From the NCBI GenBank assembly GCA_963719325.1, contig CAVRBW010000003.1, forward strand, positions 124,001-188,000: a stretch of 64,000 nucleotides of DNA, given 5' to 3'. The translations under genes and the position numbers were made by a program. The DNA is from DATBLE01 sp963719325. Its GTDB lineage: Bacteria; Actinomycetota; Thermoleophilia; Gaiellales; Gaiellaceae. The stretch's first letter is position 1. Every line of letters starts with the position of its first letter. Shown here piece by piece: positions 26,524 through 34,402 of the stretch. The notes beneath the pieces are model-generated. The model worked only from the letters and a program-made list of their open reading frames with translations. It did no database searches and was not told the DNA's origin.

Positions 26524-27994
26524 TACGTGGATCCTCCCGCCGCCGCCTCGACAGGAGCGACGGTCTCGTCCTCGACGTAGACCCGGTCGACGTCACGGAG
26601 CCGGTGCGGCGCGAGCGTGACGACGAGGAAGGTCAGGGCGAGGCCGAGCCCGGCCCAGCCGATCGCGACCCAGTTCCCGTACTTGAACGGATAGCCCGGC
26701 GGCACCTTGTAGTACTGGTAGTAGAGCGGGAAGAAGAAGAGCACGATGCCGCCGATCGGGAGGACGAGGTGGAGGAGCGGGTTGAACTCGCCCCGCCGCT
26801 CGGTCCAGTAGTGCCGAGGCAGCCGACGCAGACCAGCATGTAGACGACGATCACGAGCGGGACCGCGGCCGTGGCGATGATCCCGAAGCCGGTCCCCGGG
26901 TTCCACTTCCATCCGACGAGGAGCGACAGGCCGACCGCGAACACCGACATCCAGATGATCGCGACGTGCGGCGTCTTGAACCGCGGGTGCGTCCGCCCGA
27001 GCGAGTGGTGCGCGAGCCCGTTTCGCGCGAGCGCGTAGAAGACGCGGGTCGCGGCGTTGACGGCGGCGTTCGAGTTTGCCGCGATCGAGTTGCAGATCGC
27101 GAGGAAGACGACGACCCAGCCGGTGCCCCAGAACACCTTGCCGAGGTTGCGCCAGGGATCGGCTCCGGTCGCCTGGTCGACGAAGCCGTCGAAGCCGGCG
27201 CCGAACACCCACGAGTAGGCGCACAGCACGTAGAAGATCCCGATCGCGAAGGCCGAGCCGACAACCGCGCGCGGAACGGTGCGCCTCGGGTGCCTCGCCT
27301 CCTCACCGAGCGGTGCCGACGCCTCGAAGCCGATGAAGGCGAGGATCGCGAACACCATCCCTTTGAACACGCCGCTCCAGTCGGCCGTCGCGTGGTTCGG
27401 ATTGAAGGCCTGCCCGTTCAAGTCGCCGACGTTGGAGAACAGCATCCACAGGGCGAGCGAGGCGAAGATCCCGATCTCGAAGACGCCGAGGATCACGCCC
27501 GCCGTGGTCGAGAGGCGGATGTCCCGATAGGTGAGCAGGAAGACGATCACGGCCATCAGCAGCACCCAGATCCACCACTGGCCGCTGTAGCTCAAGCCGA
27601 CCTCGTTCTTGAACACCTCGCCCATCGCCCAGCCGAACTCGAGGTAGAGGAACGGCGCGACGAGCGGTTGGAAACCGATGAAGAGGAAGGCGACGAGGAA
27701 GCCCGCCCACGGGTCCGAGCGAGCGCCCCGCGTAGGTGTACATGCCGCCCGCCGACGGGAAGAGCTTCGCGAGTTGACCGACCGCGGTCGCCGCACAGAT
27801 GCAGGCGATCAGCGCGAGCGCAACCGACAACGGCAGCGCCTGCCGCGCGTCGGGCACCGAGATGTAGATCAAGTACGCGACGGCAGCAGCCGGCGCCATG
27901 TGCGGATCGACTGGAACAGAACCTGCGGAAGCCCAATCGAGTGCTCGCGCAGGTGATCGAAGGACCGTCCTGACGCCGCCGAACCTGCCTCCAT
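26523..27994 (-). pseudogene. APC-family amino acid permease, three frameshifts
   Basis: An amino acid/polyamine/organocation permease of about 490 residues, spread over four frame segments. Segment 1 is MEAGSAASGRSFDHLREHSI to the first membrane helix; segment 2 runs MAPAAAVAYLIYISV to YTYAGRSLG; segment 3 runs WAGFLVAFLFIGFQ to VVYMLVCVGCL; segment 4 is YWTERRGEFNPLL to the C-terminus. Breaks fall at about 27905, 27710 and 26812, and each needs one base change. All segments are otherwise conserved, with many hydrophobic helices. ATG 27994 has GGAG upstream. Either a decaying gene or a poorly sequenced stretch. It would import the substrate for the coupled formamidase gene. Confidence 0.8.
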
Positions 27995-28134
27995 GTATCT
28001 CCCTCAGACGACGGAACGTGGGGATTTGAACAAACAGAGGCGCGCTGTCCAGCGTGGTTATGACCTCAATAGTCCTTCTCGGCCGCGACTGACACGCCGG
28101 GCGCGGCCAACAACGGTCACTGAGGTGCAAACCG

Positions 28135-28156
28135 CTAAGAACTCGTTTCAGAATGA
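28135..28156 (+). repeat. 22-bp inverted repeat, left arm (flanks hydrolase-cyclase gene)
   Basis: This 22-bp arm contains AGAACTCGTTT and AGAATGA. It matches the reverse complement of 29601-29622 at 20 of 22 positions. The intergenic stretch 28000-28240 contains no gene that I can support; it must hold the promoters for the divergent permease and cyclase genes. Confidence 0.6.
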
Positions 28157-28240
28157 CGCCGAGCGCAGGCGATACGGTCCTATTTGGCGGGCTCGTGGTC
28201 GTAGCTTGCTTCAGCTGCTCGCCTGCGGGACGCTTACGGC

Positions 28241-29542
28241 GTGGAACCCAATGTTCGCTATGCGCGCGGCGGCGGCGTCTCGATCGCCTACCAAGTCGTG
28301 GGCGAAGGTGAGACCGATCTCGTCTTCGTCCCCGACTACGTTTCGAACCTCGTGTACTGGTGGGAGACGCCCTACTGGCGCCCATTCTACGAGCGCCTAG
28401 CGCAGACCTTCCGGCTGATCCTGTTCGACAAGCGCGGCACCGGTCTCTCTGACCGGGGCGCGTCCTTTCCGACGCTAGAGACACGGATGGAGGACGTGCA
28501 CGCCGTCATGGACGCAGCCGGTTCCCAGGGGGCGGTGATTTTCGGGGCGCACGAGGGGTGCCTGATGGCGACGCTGTTCGCGGCGACGTACCCCGAGAGC
28601 ACCATCGCGCTGGCGCTCTTCCATCCCTCGCACGTCGAGTTCCAGTCGGACGGCGAGTCCGCCGCAGGTCTTCGGAGGCTGCGAGAGGGCTGGGGACTTC
28701 AGGAGTGGTGTGATGAGCTTCTCGAGATCATTTGCCCGACGCTGGCCGCGAGCGACGAGGGGCGTCACTGGTTCGCAAACGCGCTCCGCGTCGGCGCCAG
28801 CCCGGCAATGGCCTACGAGCTGAACCGCGCCTTCCAGGAGACGGACCTTCGCGACGTGTACGCCGCTGTCCGCGTACCGACAAGCGTCCTGTACCGAGAC
28901 ACACCGTTGGCGGCCAAGGAATCGCTCGCCGTCGCAGCACAGATCCCGGGCGCGCGGGCGATGCGCGTGTCGGGCACCGACTACTGGGGCCTCTTCGCCT
29001 CCTTCGATATCGCCGACGAGATCGAGCGCTTCGTTGCGGGCGAGTCAGCCGCGGCCGTACCGGACAGCGTGCTGATGACGCTTCTGTTCACGGACATTGT
29101 CGGCTCGACGGCGCGGGCCGGTCAGCTCGGCGACCGCTCCTGGCGCGACCTCCTCGCGAGGCACCACGCCGCCGTGCGGCGCGAGCTTGCCCGGTTCCGG
29201 GGCGAGGAGCGCGACACGGCCGGCGACGGGTTTTTCGCCACGTTCGACGGTCCCGCCCGGGCGGTCCGTTGCGCGCAGTCGATCCTCGAATCGGTCCGCC
29301 CGCTGGGACTGGAGCTGCGCGCTGGCATTCATACGGGCGAGTGCGAGCTCCACGAGGGCAAGGTCGTGGGCGTCGCTCTCGCGATCGGTGCGCGCGTCTG
29401 CGCAGCAGCGGGCGCCGGCGAAGTCCTCGTGTCGCGGACGGTCAAGGACCTCGTCGCCGGCTCAGGCCTGACCTTCGAGAACCGCGGCCGCCACAACCTG
29501 AAAGACGTCGGCGAGTGGGAACTCCACGCGATCGGTCAATAA
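28241..29542 (+). CDS. alpha/beta-hydrolase-like protein fused to class III nucleotidyl cyclase
   Basis: A 433-residue two-domain protein. Residues 1-265 have an alpha/beta-hydrolase fold (DLVFVPDYVSNLVYWWE, FDKRGTGLSD, and a nucleophile elbow that reads VIFGAHEGCLMA with His where a Ser would be expected). Residues 275-433 are a class III adenylyl/guanylyl cyclase domain with both metal aspartates, LLFTDIVGSTARA and DTAGDGFFATFDGP. The hydrolase domain is probably a sensor rather than an enzyme. GTG start. It stands alone between 22-bp inverted repeats. Confidence 0.88.
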   Translation: MEPNVRYARGGGVSIAYQVVGEGETDLVFVPDYVSNLVYWWETPYWRPFYERLAQTFRLILFDKRGTGLSDRGASFPTLETRMEDVHAVMDAAGSQGAVIFGAHEGCLMATLFAATYPESTIALALFHPSHVEFQSDGESAAGLRRLREGWGLQEWCDELLEIICPTLAASDEGRHWFANALRVGASPAMAYELNRAFQETDLRDVYAAVRVPTSVLYRDTPLAAKESLAVAAQIPGARAMRVSGTDYWGLFASFDIADEIERFVAGESAAAVPDSVLMTLLFTDIVGSTARAGQLGDRSWRDLLARHHAAVRRELARFRGEERDTAGDGFFATFDGPARAVRCAQSILESVRPLGLELRAGIHTGECELHEGKVVGVALAIGARVCAAAGAGEVLVSRTVKDLVAGSGLTFENRGRHNLKDVGEWELHAIGQ

Positions 29543-29600
29543 CCTGACCGCCCAACCCGCGACCCCCAACCCCTCTCCACCTTCAGGCGTTTCCGGTCCT

Positions 29601-29622
29601 TCATTCTAAAACGAGTTCTGAG
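29601..29622 (-). repeat. 22-bp inverted repeat, right arm
   Basis: Partner of 28135-28156, 59 bp after the cyclase stop. Both arms also resemble the two arms of the hairpin at 37625-37684 (core GAACTCGTTTCAGAA). Confidence 0.6.
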
Positions 29623-29666
29623 ATGGAGCAAAACGTCAAGGGGTGAGGCTCGGTCGATGGGTTGTC

Positions 29667-29862
29667 CTCTCGGCCTCGAGCAGCGGATCGCCCGGAGCAG
29701 CGACGGTGGATCAGACTGACATTCGCCGGTCGGGACGGCATGACTGGTAACCGTCGGGAGCTGCCTCGGTCTTAGATCGCGGGTCACCGGCGGGCAGTGC
29801 CGCAAAGAACTCTCGAGGGTTCTCCGTGTGGTCGGGTGCATCCGCTGCTCGAGGCCGAGAGG
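29667..29862. repeat. perfect 22-bp inverted repeat enclosing 152 bp
   Basis: The sequence 29667-29688 (CTCTCGGCCTCGAGCAGCGG plus two bases) is the exact reverse complement of 29841-29862. The 152 bp between has no supportable gene. It looks like the ends of a small transposable remnant or MITE beside the IS110-like debris. Confidence 0.65.
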
Positions 29863-29899
29863 CTGGGTGTGTGGTTAGGTGGTCCTGAGTGGTTGGTCG

Positions 29900-30200
29900 G
29901 TCCGCAACGCCGAGATGAAGACGGCCGTCCTCGTGGACGGGCGCTCCAGCTGAGTGATCCGAGCATGCACCAGGTCGATGATGTGGAGGTATGTATCGAA
30001 CGTGCACTGCTCGGCAGCGAACTCGAACCGCTGCTCGCCAAGCCACTTGCGCCGCAGCCTCGTAACAACAGCGCACCGCGGGCCAGCGGCGCAGCACCCG
30101 CGCAACCGCCTCCTCGTCGTAAAACAACATTCTCCTCCAGCCTCTCGTCGCCGCGACCCGCACGCCGAACCGGGCGGGCGAACGGCCAGCCCGACATGAC
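29900..30200 (-). pseudogene. degraded IS110-like transposase remnant
   Basis: Two pieces in different frames resemble IS110-family transposase. EEAVARVLRRWPAVRCCYEA corresponds to the RxCYEAGPTG region, and FAAEQCTFDTYLHIIDLVHA plus RITQLE corresponds to the DDYLHxxEHAxxRI helix. The parts between and after are missing, so this is a relic. The whole gap 29543-30405 otherwise holds only repeats. Base composition is a little lower in GC and codon structure is lost, as expected for decayed mobile DNA. Confidence 0.45.
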
Positions 30201-30309
30201 GGTCTAACTCGAATGGTGCGACACCTCCGTATGCGGCTCTACACGGGCCAAACCCCGGCAACCCACGACTTATGCGTAGCCGCCGACCACTCTCCGCCGA
30301 CAACCAGAC

Positions 30310-30385
30310 GCCGCGACCCAACAGCCGCGGCTCCATCTGTCTTAGGGAAGGGGGCACACGGGGGAAACCGGCTGTTTCCCCCGTG
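30310..30385 (-). repeat. two-hairpin dispersed element, copy 3
   Basis: On the minus strand hairpin 1 is CACGGGGGAAAC, loop AGCCG, GTTTCCCCCGTG (30385-30357). The tract CCCCCTTCCCT is next. Hairpin 2 starts GCCGCGGC and closes with CGCGGC (30331-30310). It begins 20 bp after the sigma-factor stop, on the same strand. Compared with copy 2, both hairpin-1 arms have changed G-C to A-T in a compensated way. Confidence 0.75.
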
Positions 30386-30405
30386 ATAAGCGGCGGAGCG
30401 AGCGA

Positions 30406-31485
30406 CTACGCGACGTCTTTCAGCTTCTGCGACTCGGCGAGCGCGCGGAGCTTCTTCAGGCTCTGGTTCTCGATCTGGCGGATCCGCTCTCGCGTGACGT
30501 TGAACGCGCGGCCGACCTCGTCGAGCGTGCAGGGGTGCTCGCCGTTCAGCCCGTAGCGGAGCTCGAGCACGCGGCGCTCTCGCGACGAGAGCTGGCCGAG
30601 GATGCGCTCGAGCGTCTCCTTCCGCAGCGTCACCTCCGCGGCCTCCTCGGGCAGCGGCATCGTCTCGTCGGTGATGAAGTGCCCGAACTCGGACTCCTCC
30701 TCGTCGCCGACCGGCTTCTCCAGCGAGACGGGCGATTGCGCGGTGCGCCGGATCTGCTCGACGTCCTCGATCGTCAGGTCGAGGTCGCGGGCGATCTCGG
30801 AGGAGACCGGCTCCCTGCCCAGCTCGGCACGAAGCTTGCGCTCGGAGCGCACGATCTTGTTCAGCTTCTCGACGACGTGCACCGGCATGCGGATCGTGCG
30901 CGCCTTGTCCGCGAGCGCGCGCGCGACGGCCTGCCTGATCCACCAGGTCGCGTAGGTGGAGAACTTGAACCCCTTGCGGTAGTCGAACTTCTCGGCGGCG
31001 CGGACGAGGCCGATCGTTCCCTCCTGGATCAGATCGAGGAAGGGCAGGCCCTGGTTCCGGTAGCGCTTCGCGATCGAGACGACGAGCCGCAGGTTCGCCT
31101 CGACCATCTCCTGCTTGGCGCGGTGGTCGCCACGCTCGATCCGCTTCGCGAGCTCGACCTCCTGAGCGGCGGTGAGCAGGTCGACGCGGCCGACGTCCTT
31201 CAGGAAGAGCTGCAGGGCGTCGGTCGAGACCTCCTGCGCTTCGAACTCCTCTGCCGCGGTCTCCTCCTCTTCCGCGGCGGCGACGACCTCGATCTGGAGC
31301 TCGTCGAGCGCCTGGTAGAAGTCGTCGATCTGGCCTGCGTCGAGATCGAGATCGTCGAGCGCGAGGGTGATCTCGTCGGCGGTCAGCGAGCCCGCCTCCT
31401 TGCCCGCCTCGAGCAGAGTTCTCGCCTCTTCGGTCTCGAGCACCGGCACGCGTGCTACTGCGACGGTCGTTCCGCTCACGCTCAC
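30406..31485 (-). CDS. sigma-70 family RNA polymerase sigma factor (SigA/RpoD-like)
   Basis: A 359-residue group 1 or group 2 sigma factor. Region 1.2 follows an acidic linker (EVSTDALQLFLKDVGRVDLL). Region 2 reads LDLIQEGTIGLVRAAEKFDYRKGFKFSTYATWWIRQAV. Region 3 contains RMPVHVVEKLNKI, and region 4 ends TLDEVGRAFNVTRERIRQIENQSLKKLR. The set fits the primary vegetative sigma factor, though the short N-terminus leaves a principal-like paralogue possible. No anti-sigma gene is adjacent. Confidence 0.92.
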   Translation of the reverse strand: MSVSGTTVAVARVPVLETEEARTLLEAGKEAGSLTADEITLALDDLDLDAGQIDDFYQALDELQIEVVAAAEEEETAAEEFEAQEVSTDALQLFLKDVGRVDLLTAAQEVELAKRIERGDHRAKQEMVEANLRLVVSIAKRYRNQGLPFLDLIQEGTIGLVRAAEKFDYRKGFKFSTYATWWIRQAVARALADKARTIRMPVHVVEKLNKIVRSERKLRAELGREPVSSEIARDLDLTIEDVEQIRRTAQSPVSLEKPVGDEEESEFGHFITDETMPLPEEAAEVTLRKETLERILGQLSSRERRVLELRYGLNGEHPCTLDEVGRAFNVTRERIRQIENQSLKKLRALAESQKLKDVA

Positions 31486-31592
31486 TGCGTCACACCCCTC
31501 CCGTCAAGGCCGACAAGCTAGCCGCCCCTTGGTGTCTCGTCAAACGCCCGAGCCAAGAAGGCGGCACTGTTGCAGAAGCAACGGACGGACGC

Positions 31593-31610
31593 ATGGGCCG
31601 AACGGCCCAT
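31593..31610 (-). terminator. hairpin downstream of the TPR gene
   Basis: ATGGGCCG/CGGCCCAT, a perfect 8-bp inverted repeat with a 2-base centre, begins about 10 bp after the TPR-protein stop. There is no T-run, so termination may be of the U-poor actinobacterial kind. Confidence 0.5.
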
Positions 31611-31619
31611 CTTGCGACG

Positions 31620-32579
31620 TTACGAGGTCCCGACCTTCTTCAACCGGCTCAGAAACGCCTGCGCCTCGCGCCCGAGCGTCGTTCCCGGACCCAGCGCCCG
31701 AGCCTGTCGTAGCTGCTGCTTTGCCTCGTCGACGCTGCCGATCCAGAGGAGGCAGAGTCCGAGATGGAACCGCACGCTCTGGCTCTTCGGGTACCGCTCC
31801 GAGAGCGGTCCGAGGCGTGAGAACGTGCGCGCGGGTGTCGCCTTGTCGAACCGGGCGACGGCGACGGCGACCTTCGCCTCGGGGTCGTTTGGCGCGAGAG
31901 TGGTCGCGCGCTCGAACTGGCGAAGGGCAGACAGCTCACGACCGAGCCGTTGCAGCGCGACGCCGTACAGGAGCTTCTCCCGGACGCCACCGCTTCGAGC
32001 CGACCGCTCGAGCTGGGCCAGCTGTCGGGGCGGGGAGAGCTGTCCGAGGCCCGCCGGCGCCGGAAAGCTGGGGACGAACTCGGGCCGGCCGCGAGGAAAG
32101 CTGGGGTGCAGCAGGTCCTCGGCGCGGATCGCATAGGGAGTATCCGGCTGGGCGGTACGAGCGCTCCGCCACGCTGCCGTCGCGGCAGGCTCGTCTCCCC
32201 GCCAGTACAGCCCCACCCCGTACTCGAGCTGCACGAGTGAGCTGCGCGGGTGCGACGCCGCCAGCGCCTCCAGCCTCGAGAAGCCGTCAGGCCAGCGCGC
32301 GAGCGCCGCCCCGACCTGCGCCTCGAGCGAGCGGTAGTCGTCGAAGACGCTCGCTGCCGAGCTCAGCCGGCCGCCCTCGTACAAGCTCGCAGCTCGCCGG
32401 AGCGCCACCGCCTCACGATCGACGCGGACGCCGAGGTCGAGCACCAGCGGCGGCCGGCCCTTGGGCGCGACCGCGCGCTTCGGCGGCGTCGTACGAGTCG
32501 CGAGGGTGACGCCGACGGTGAGCCCGGCAGCTGCCACCGCGCACACCGCGACAATCGCGTACACGCGCAGGCGGGCCAT
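31620..32579 (-). CDS. membrane-anchored TPR protein
   Basis: A 319-residue protein with an N-terminal membrane segment or uncleaved signal (MARLRVYAIVAVCAVAAAGL) followed by helical repeats. The clearest TPR-like units are KLLYGVALQRLGRELSALRQFERATTLAPNDPEAKV and VRFHLGLCLLWIGSVDEAKQQLRQARAL. Such proteins scaffold envelope complexes; partners are unknown. The ATG at 32579 is preferred because longer starts would have to read through the hairpin immediately upstream. Confidence 0.75.
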   Translation of the reverse strand: MARLRVYAIVAVCAVAAAGLTVGVTLATRTTPPKRAVAPKGRPPLVLDLGVRVDREAVALRRAASLYEGGRLSSAASVFDDYRSLEAQVGAALARWPDGFSRLEALAASHPRSSLVQLEYGVGLYWRGDEPAATAAWRSARTAQPDTPYAIRAEDLLHPSFPRGRPEFVPSFPAPAGLGQLSPPRQLAQLERSARSGGVREKLLYGVALQRLGRELSALRQFERATTLAPNDPEAKVAVAVARFDKATPARTFSRLGPLSERYPKSQSVRFHLGLCLLWIGSVDEAKQQLRQARALGPGTTLGREAQAFLSRLKKVGTS

Positions 32580-32620
32580 CGTGGGGGAACCCGTGGTTCC
32601 CCCACGGACCCCCTCCTTCT
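32580..32620 (+). repeat. partial two-hairpin element (hairpin 1 and C tract)
   Basis: CGTGGGGGAAC, loop CCGTG, GTTCCCCCACG (32580-32606), then CCCCCTCCTTC. Hairpin 2 is absent or too diverged to call. Unlike the others it lies at a gene's 5' end, one base from the TPR start codon, in the opposite orientation. The rest of the gap to 32812 holds nothing that I can identify. Confidence 0.65.
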
Positions 32621-32812
32621 TGCCCGCGCGCGGCCAACCGCTCTTGCGCTCCGGCGAGAGCGCGGTCTCGCCTCCGCGCGCGACAGGCCATGTTTCCGAT
32701 GACCTCCTGTTGCTTCGACGAAGACTTGGCACGATGTCATGAGCCGCCGCCTGGAGACTGGCCGCATCGAAGCCACCGTACCCGCGCTCGCCGGAGCGCG
32801 TGGCGCGAACGG

Positions 32813-33169
32813 CTAGGAGATGGCTTCAGCTTGCACTGCTTCGCCCACGAGACCGGCGAGGGCGTCGAAGAGCTGGGCGACGAGCGCAGGCGGCTGGGCG
32901 CCGACGAACTCGTGGACGACCTCGCCCTGCCAGAACGCCTTCACCGACGGAATGCCGCTGATCCGGAACCGCTGCGACACCTCCGGATTCACGTCGACGT
33001 CCACCTTCGCCAGCACGATCCGCCCTTCGTGCGCCGCCTCCTCGCGCTCGAGCACTGGGCCGAGCATCAGGCAAGGCCCGCACCATGCGGCCCAGAAGTC
33101 GACGACGACTGGCAGCTCGTACGAGCGATCGATCACGTCGCTCTCGAAGGTCTGATCGGTCACATCCAT
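32813..33169 (-). CDS. trxA: thioredoxin
   Basis: A 118-residue thioredoxin with the active site in VVVDFWAAWCGPCLMLGPVLE and the cis-Pro loop in FRISGIPSVKAFWQGE. It reduces protein disulfides in the cytoplasm. AAGGAG upstream of ATG 33169 fixes the start. Divergent from an ArsR regulator that heads a redox/sulfur gene set, so shared control is likely. The C-terminus is slightly longer than E. coli TrxA. Confidence 0.92.
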   Translation of the reverse strand: MDVTDQTFESDVIDRSYELPVVVDFWAAWCGPCLMLGPVLEREEAAHEGRIVLAKVDVDVNPEVSQRFRISGIPSVKAFWQGEVVHEFVGAQPPALVAQLFDALAGLVGEAVQAEAIS

Positions 33170-33237
33170 GGTCTCGCTCCTTCTTGCAATTGGTTGGACG
33201 CTTGCTAGTATACACAACTGTTTGGTTTTCTAGTTTA
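33170..33237. promoter_or_regulatory. AT-rich divergent promoter/operator between trx and arsR-type gene
   Basis: This 68-bp gap is much richer in A+T than its surroundings. On the minus strand TATACT could be the thioredoxin -10 box. CTAG occurs on both sides of the TATACACAACTG core, giving loose dyad symmetry suitable for an ArsR dimer. Exact operator not resolved. Confidence 0.4.
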
Positions 33238-33585
33238 ATGAAGAGCGCACTCCCACATCCCCTTCCCGACCCTCTCGTCGAGGTGATCGCCGAACGGCTG
33301 CGAGTGATCGCCGAGCCGATGCGGATCCGCTTGCTCGACCGCCTCCGCGACGGCGAGGCGACGGTGCAGATGCTGGCCGAGGCGACCGGTGCGTCGCAGC
33401 AGAACGTGTCAAAGCATCTCGGCGTGCTGCTCCGGGCCGGTGTCGTCGGGCGGCGCAAGGACGGGACCTTCGTCCACTACCGAATCGTCGACGAAGGCGT
33501 CTTCGGGCTTTGCGAGCAGGTCTGCGGCAGCGTCAGGCAGCACGTCGGCGAGCTCGACATGATCCTCGGTGCGGCGGGCCGGTGA
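33238..33585 (+). CDS. ArsR/SmtB-family transcription regulator
   Basis: A 115-residue winged-helix repressor. The HTH reads EATVQMLAEATGASQQNVSKHLGVLLRAGVVGRRKDG. A C-terminal pair of cysteines plus His, FGLCEQVCGSVRQH, could bind metal or react with persulfide, as in BigR/SqrR-type members. It is followed without a gap by thiol-redox genes (TGATG overlap), which favours sulfur or redox sensing over arsenic (inference). Confidence 0.85.
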   Translation: MKSALPHPLPDPLVEVIAERLRVIAEPMRIRLLDRLRDGEATVQMLAEATGASQQNVSKHLGVLLRAGVVGRRKDGTFVHYRIVDEGVFGLCEQVCGSVRQHVGELDMILGAAGR

Positions 33586-33911
33586 TGCTCGAGCTGTGGC
33601 AGACGGAGTGGTGCCCGGCCTCGCGGCGCGTGAGGCAGCGGCTGACGGAGCTGGGACTCGACGTCGTCCTGCATCAAGTACCGGTCGAGCACGAGGAGCG
33701 AACCGTCGCTCGCCTGGCGACAGGATCGACCGTTATCCCCGCGCTGGTTGCGGACGGCGAGGTCTTCGTCGGCGAGGAAGCGATCGTCGCATACCTGGAC
33801 GTCCAGTTCCCCGAACCACCCGAGGCGGGCTCTCACCAGGCGAAGGCGGCCAGGGCGCGGGCCCGAGAATTGGAGGAAGCATGCCGGCAGTTGGCAGTGG
33901 TTACGCACTGA
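33585..33911 (+). CDS. glutaredoxin / GST N-terminal-like thiol protein
   Basis: A 108-residue thioredoxin-fold protein. The N-terminus MLELWQTEWCPASRRVRQRL has a CxxS active site as in monothiol glutaredoxins and GST N-domains. The fold continues with the cis-Pro segment STVIPALVADGEVFVGEEAIVAYLD. The ATG overlaps the ArsR stop, and the 3' end overlaps the DUF302 gene by 31 bp. Probable role in thiol transfer or repair. Confidence 0.8.
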   Translation: MLELWQTEWCPASRRVRQRLTELGLDVVLHQVPVEHEERTVARLATGSTVIPALVADGEVFVGEEAIVAYLDVQFPEPPEAGSHQAKAARARARELEEACRQLAVVTH

Positions 33912-34288
33912 GCGCCACCACGGCGCTCCCCTTCGACGAGGCGACCGAACGCGTGCGTGCCGAGCTCGCGGCGGAAGGCTTCGGCGTGCTCTGCGAGATC
34001 GACGTGCAGGCGACCCTGCGCGCGAAGCTCGGGATCGAAACGGGCCGTTACGTGATCCTCGGCGCCTGCAACCCGCCCCTCGCACACCGAGCGCTCGAAA
34101 CGGAGCCCGATCTCGGGGTGCTGCTGCCCTGCAACGTGGTCGTCTACGAGCGCGACGGCGAGACGCGCGTCTCGGCAGTGGACGCCGAACGGATGCTCTC
34201 GATCGTCGGCAACGACGCGCTTGCGGAGACGGCGGCGGAGGTCCGAGATCGCCTGTCGGCTGTCGTCGCGCGCGCGACTGCACGCTAG
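33881..34288 (+). CDS. DUF302 domain protein
   Basis: A 135-residue DUF302 protein. Recognisable segments are FDEATERVRAELAAEGFGVLCEIDVQATLRAKLG, YVILGACNPPLAHRALETEPDLGVLLPCNVVVYE and RMLSIVGND. Function is unknown, but DUF302 genes often accompany thiol and sulfur metabolism genes. GGAGGAAGC precedes the ATG inside the upstream gene. The 114 bp to the next gene contains an AT-rich TATCTTTTTTAAA run that may be a promoter. Confidence 0.85.
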   Translation: MPAVGSGYALSATTALPFDEATERVRAELAAEGFGVLCEIDVQATLRAKLGIETGRYVILGACNPPLAHRALETEPDLGVLLPCNVVVYERDGETRVSAVDAERMLSIVGNDALAETAAEVRDRLSAVVARATAR

Positions 34289-34402
34289 ACCTTCGATCCA
34301 CGTCGAGGCGGTGACGAATCCGCCCCGCGGGAATACCGGAAGCTCGGCGACGTTTCGGCGAAGCACACCGCACTGCTCCGAAGCGCTATCTTTTTTAAAC
34401 CA

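Noticed and set aside
28135..28156. KstR-like TetR operator (AAC-NN-GTT core)
   Set aside because: The core occurs once, but the outer positions do not match, and the related arms at 37.6 kb break the spacing, so a steroid-type operator is unlikely.
29711..30357. Several minus-strand frames in the gene-free gap
   Set aside because: Each contains only a fragment with IS110-like residues and otherwise random Arg/Pro/Ser text. Treated as one decayed element instead of genes.
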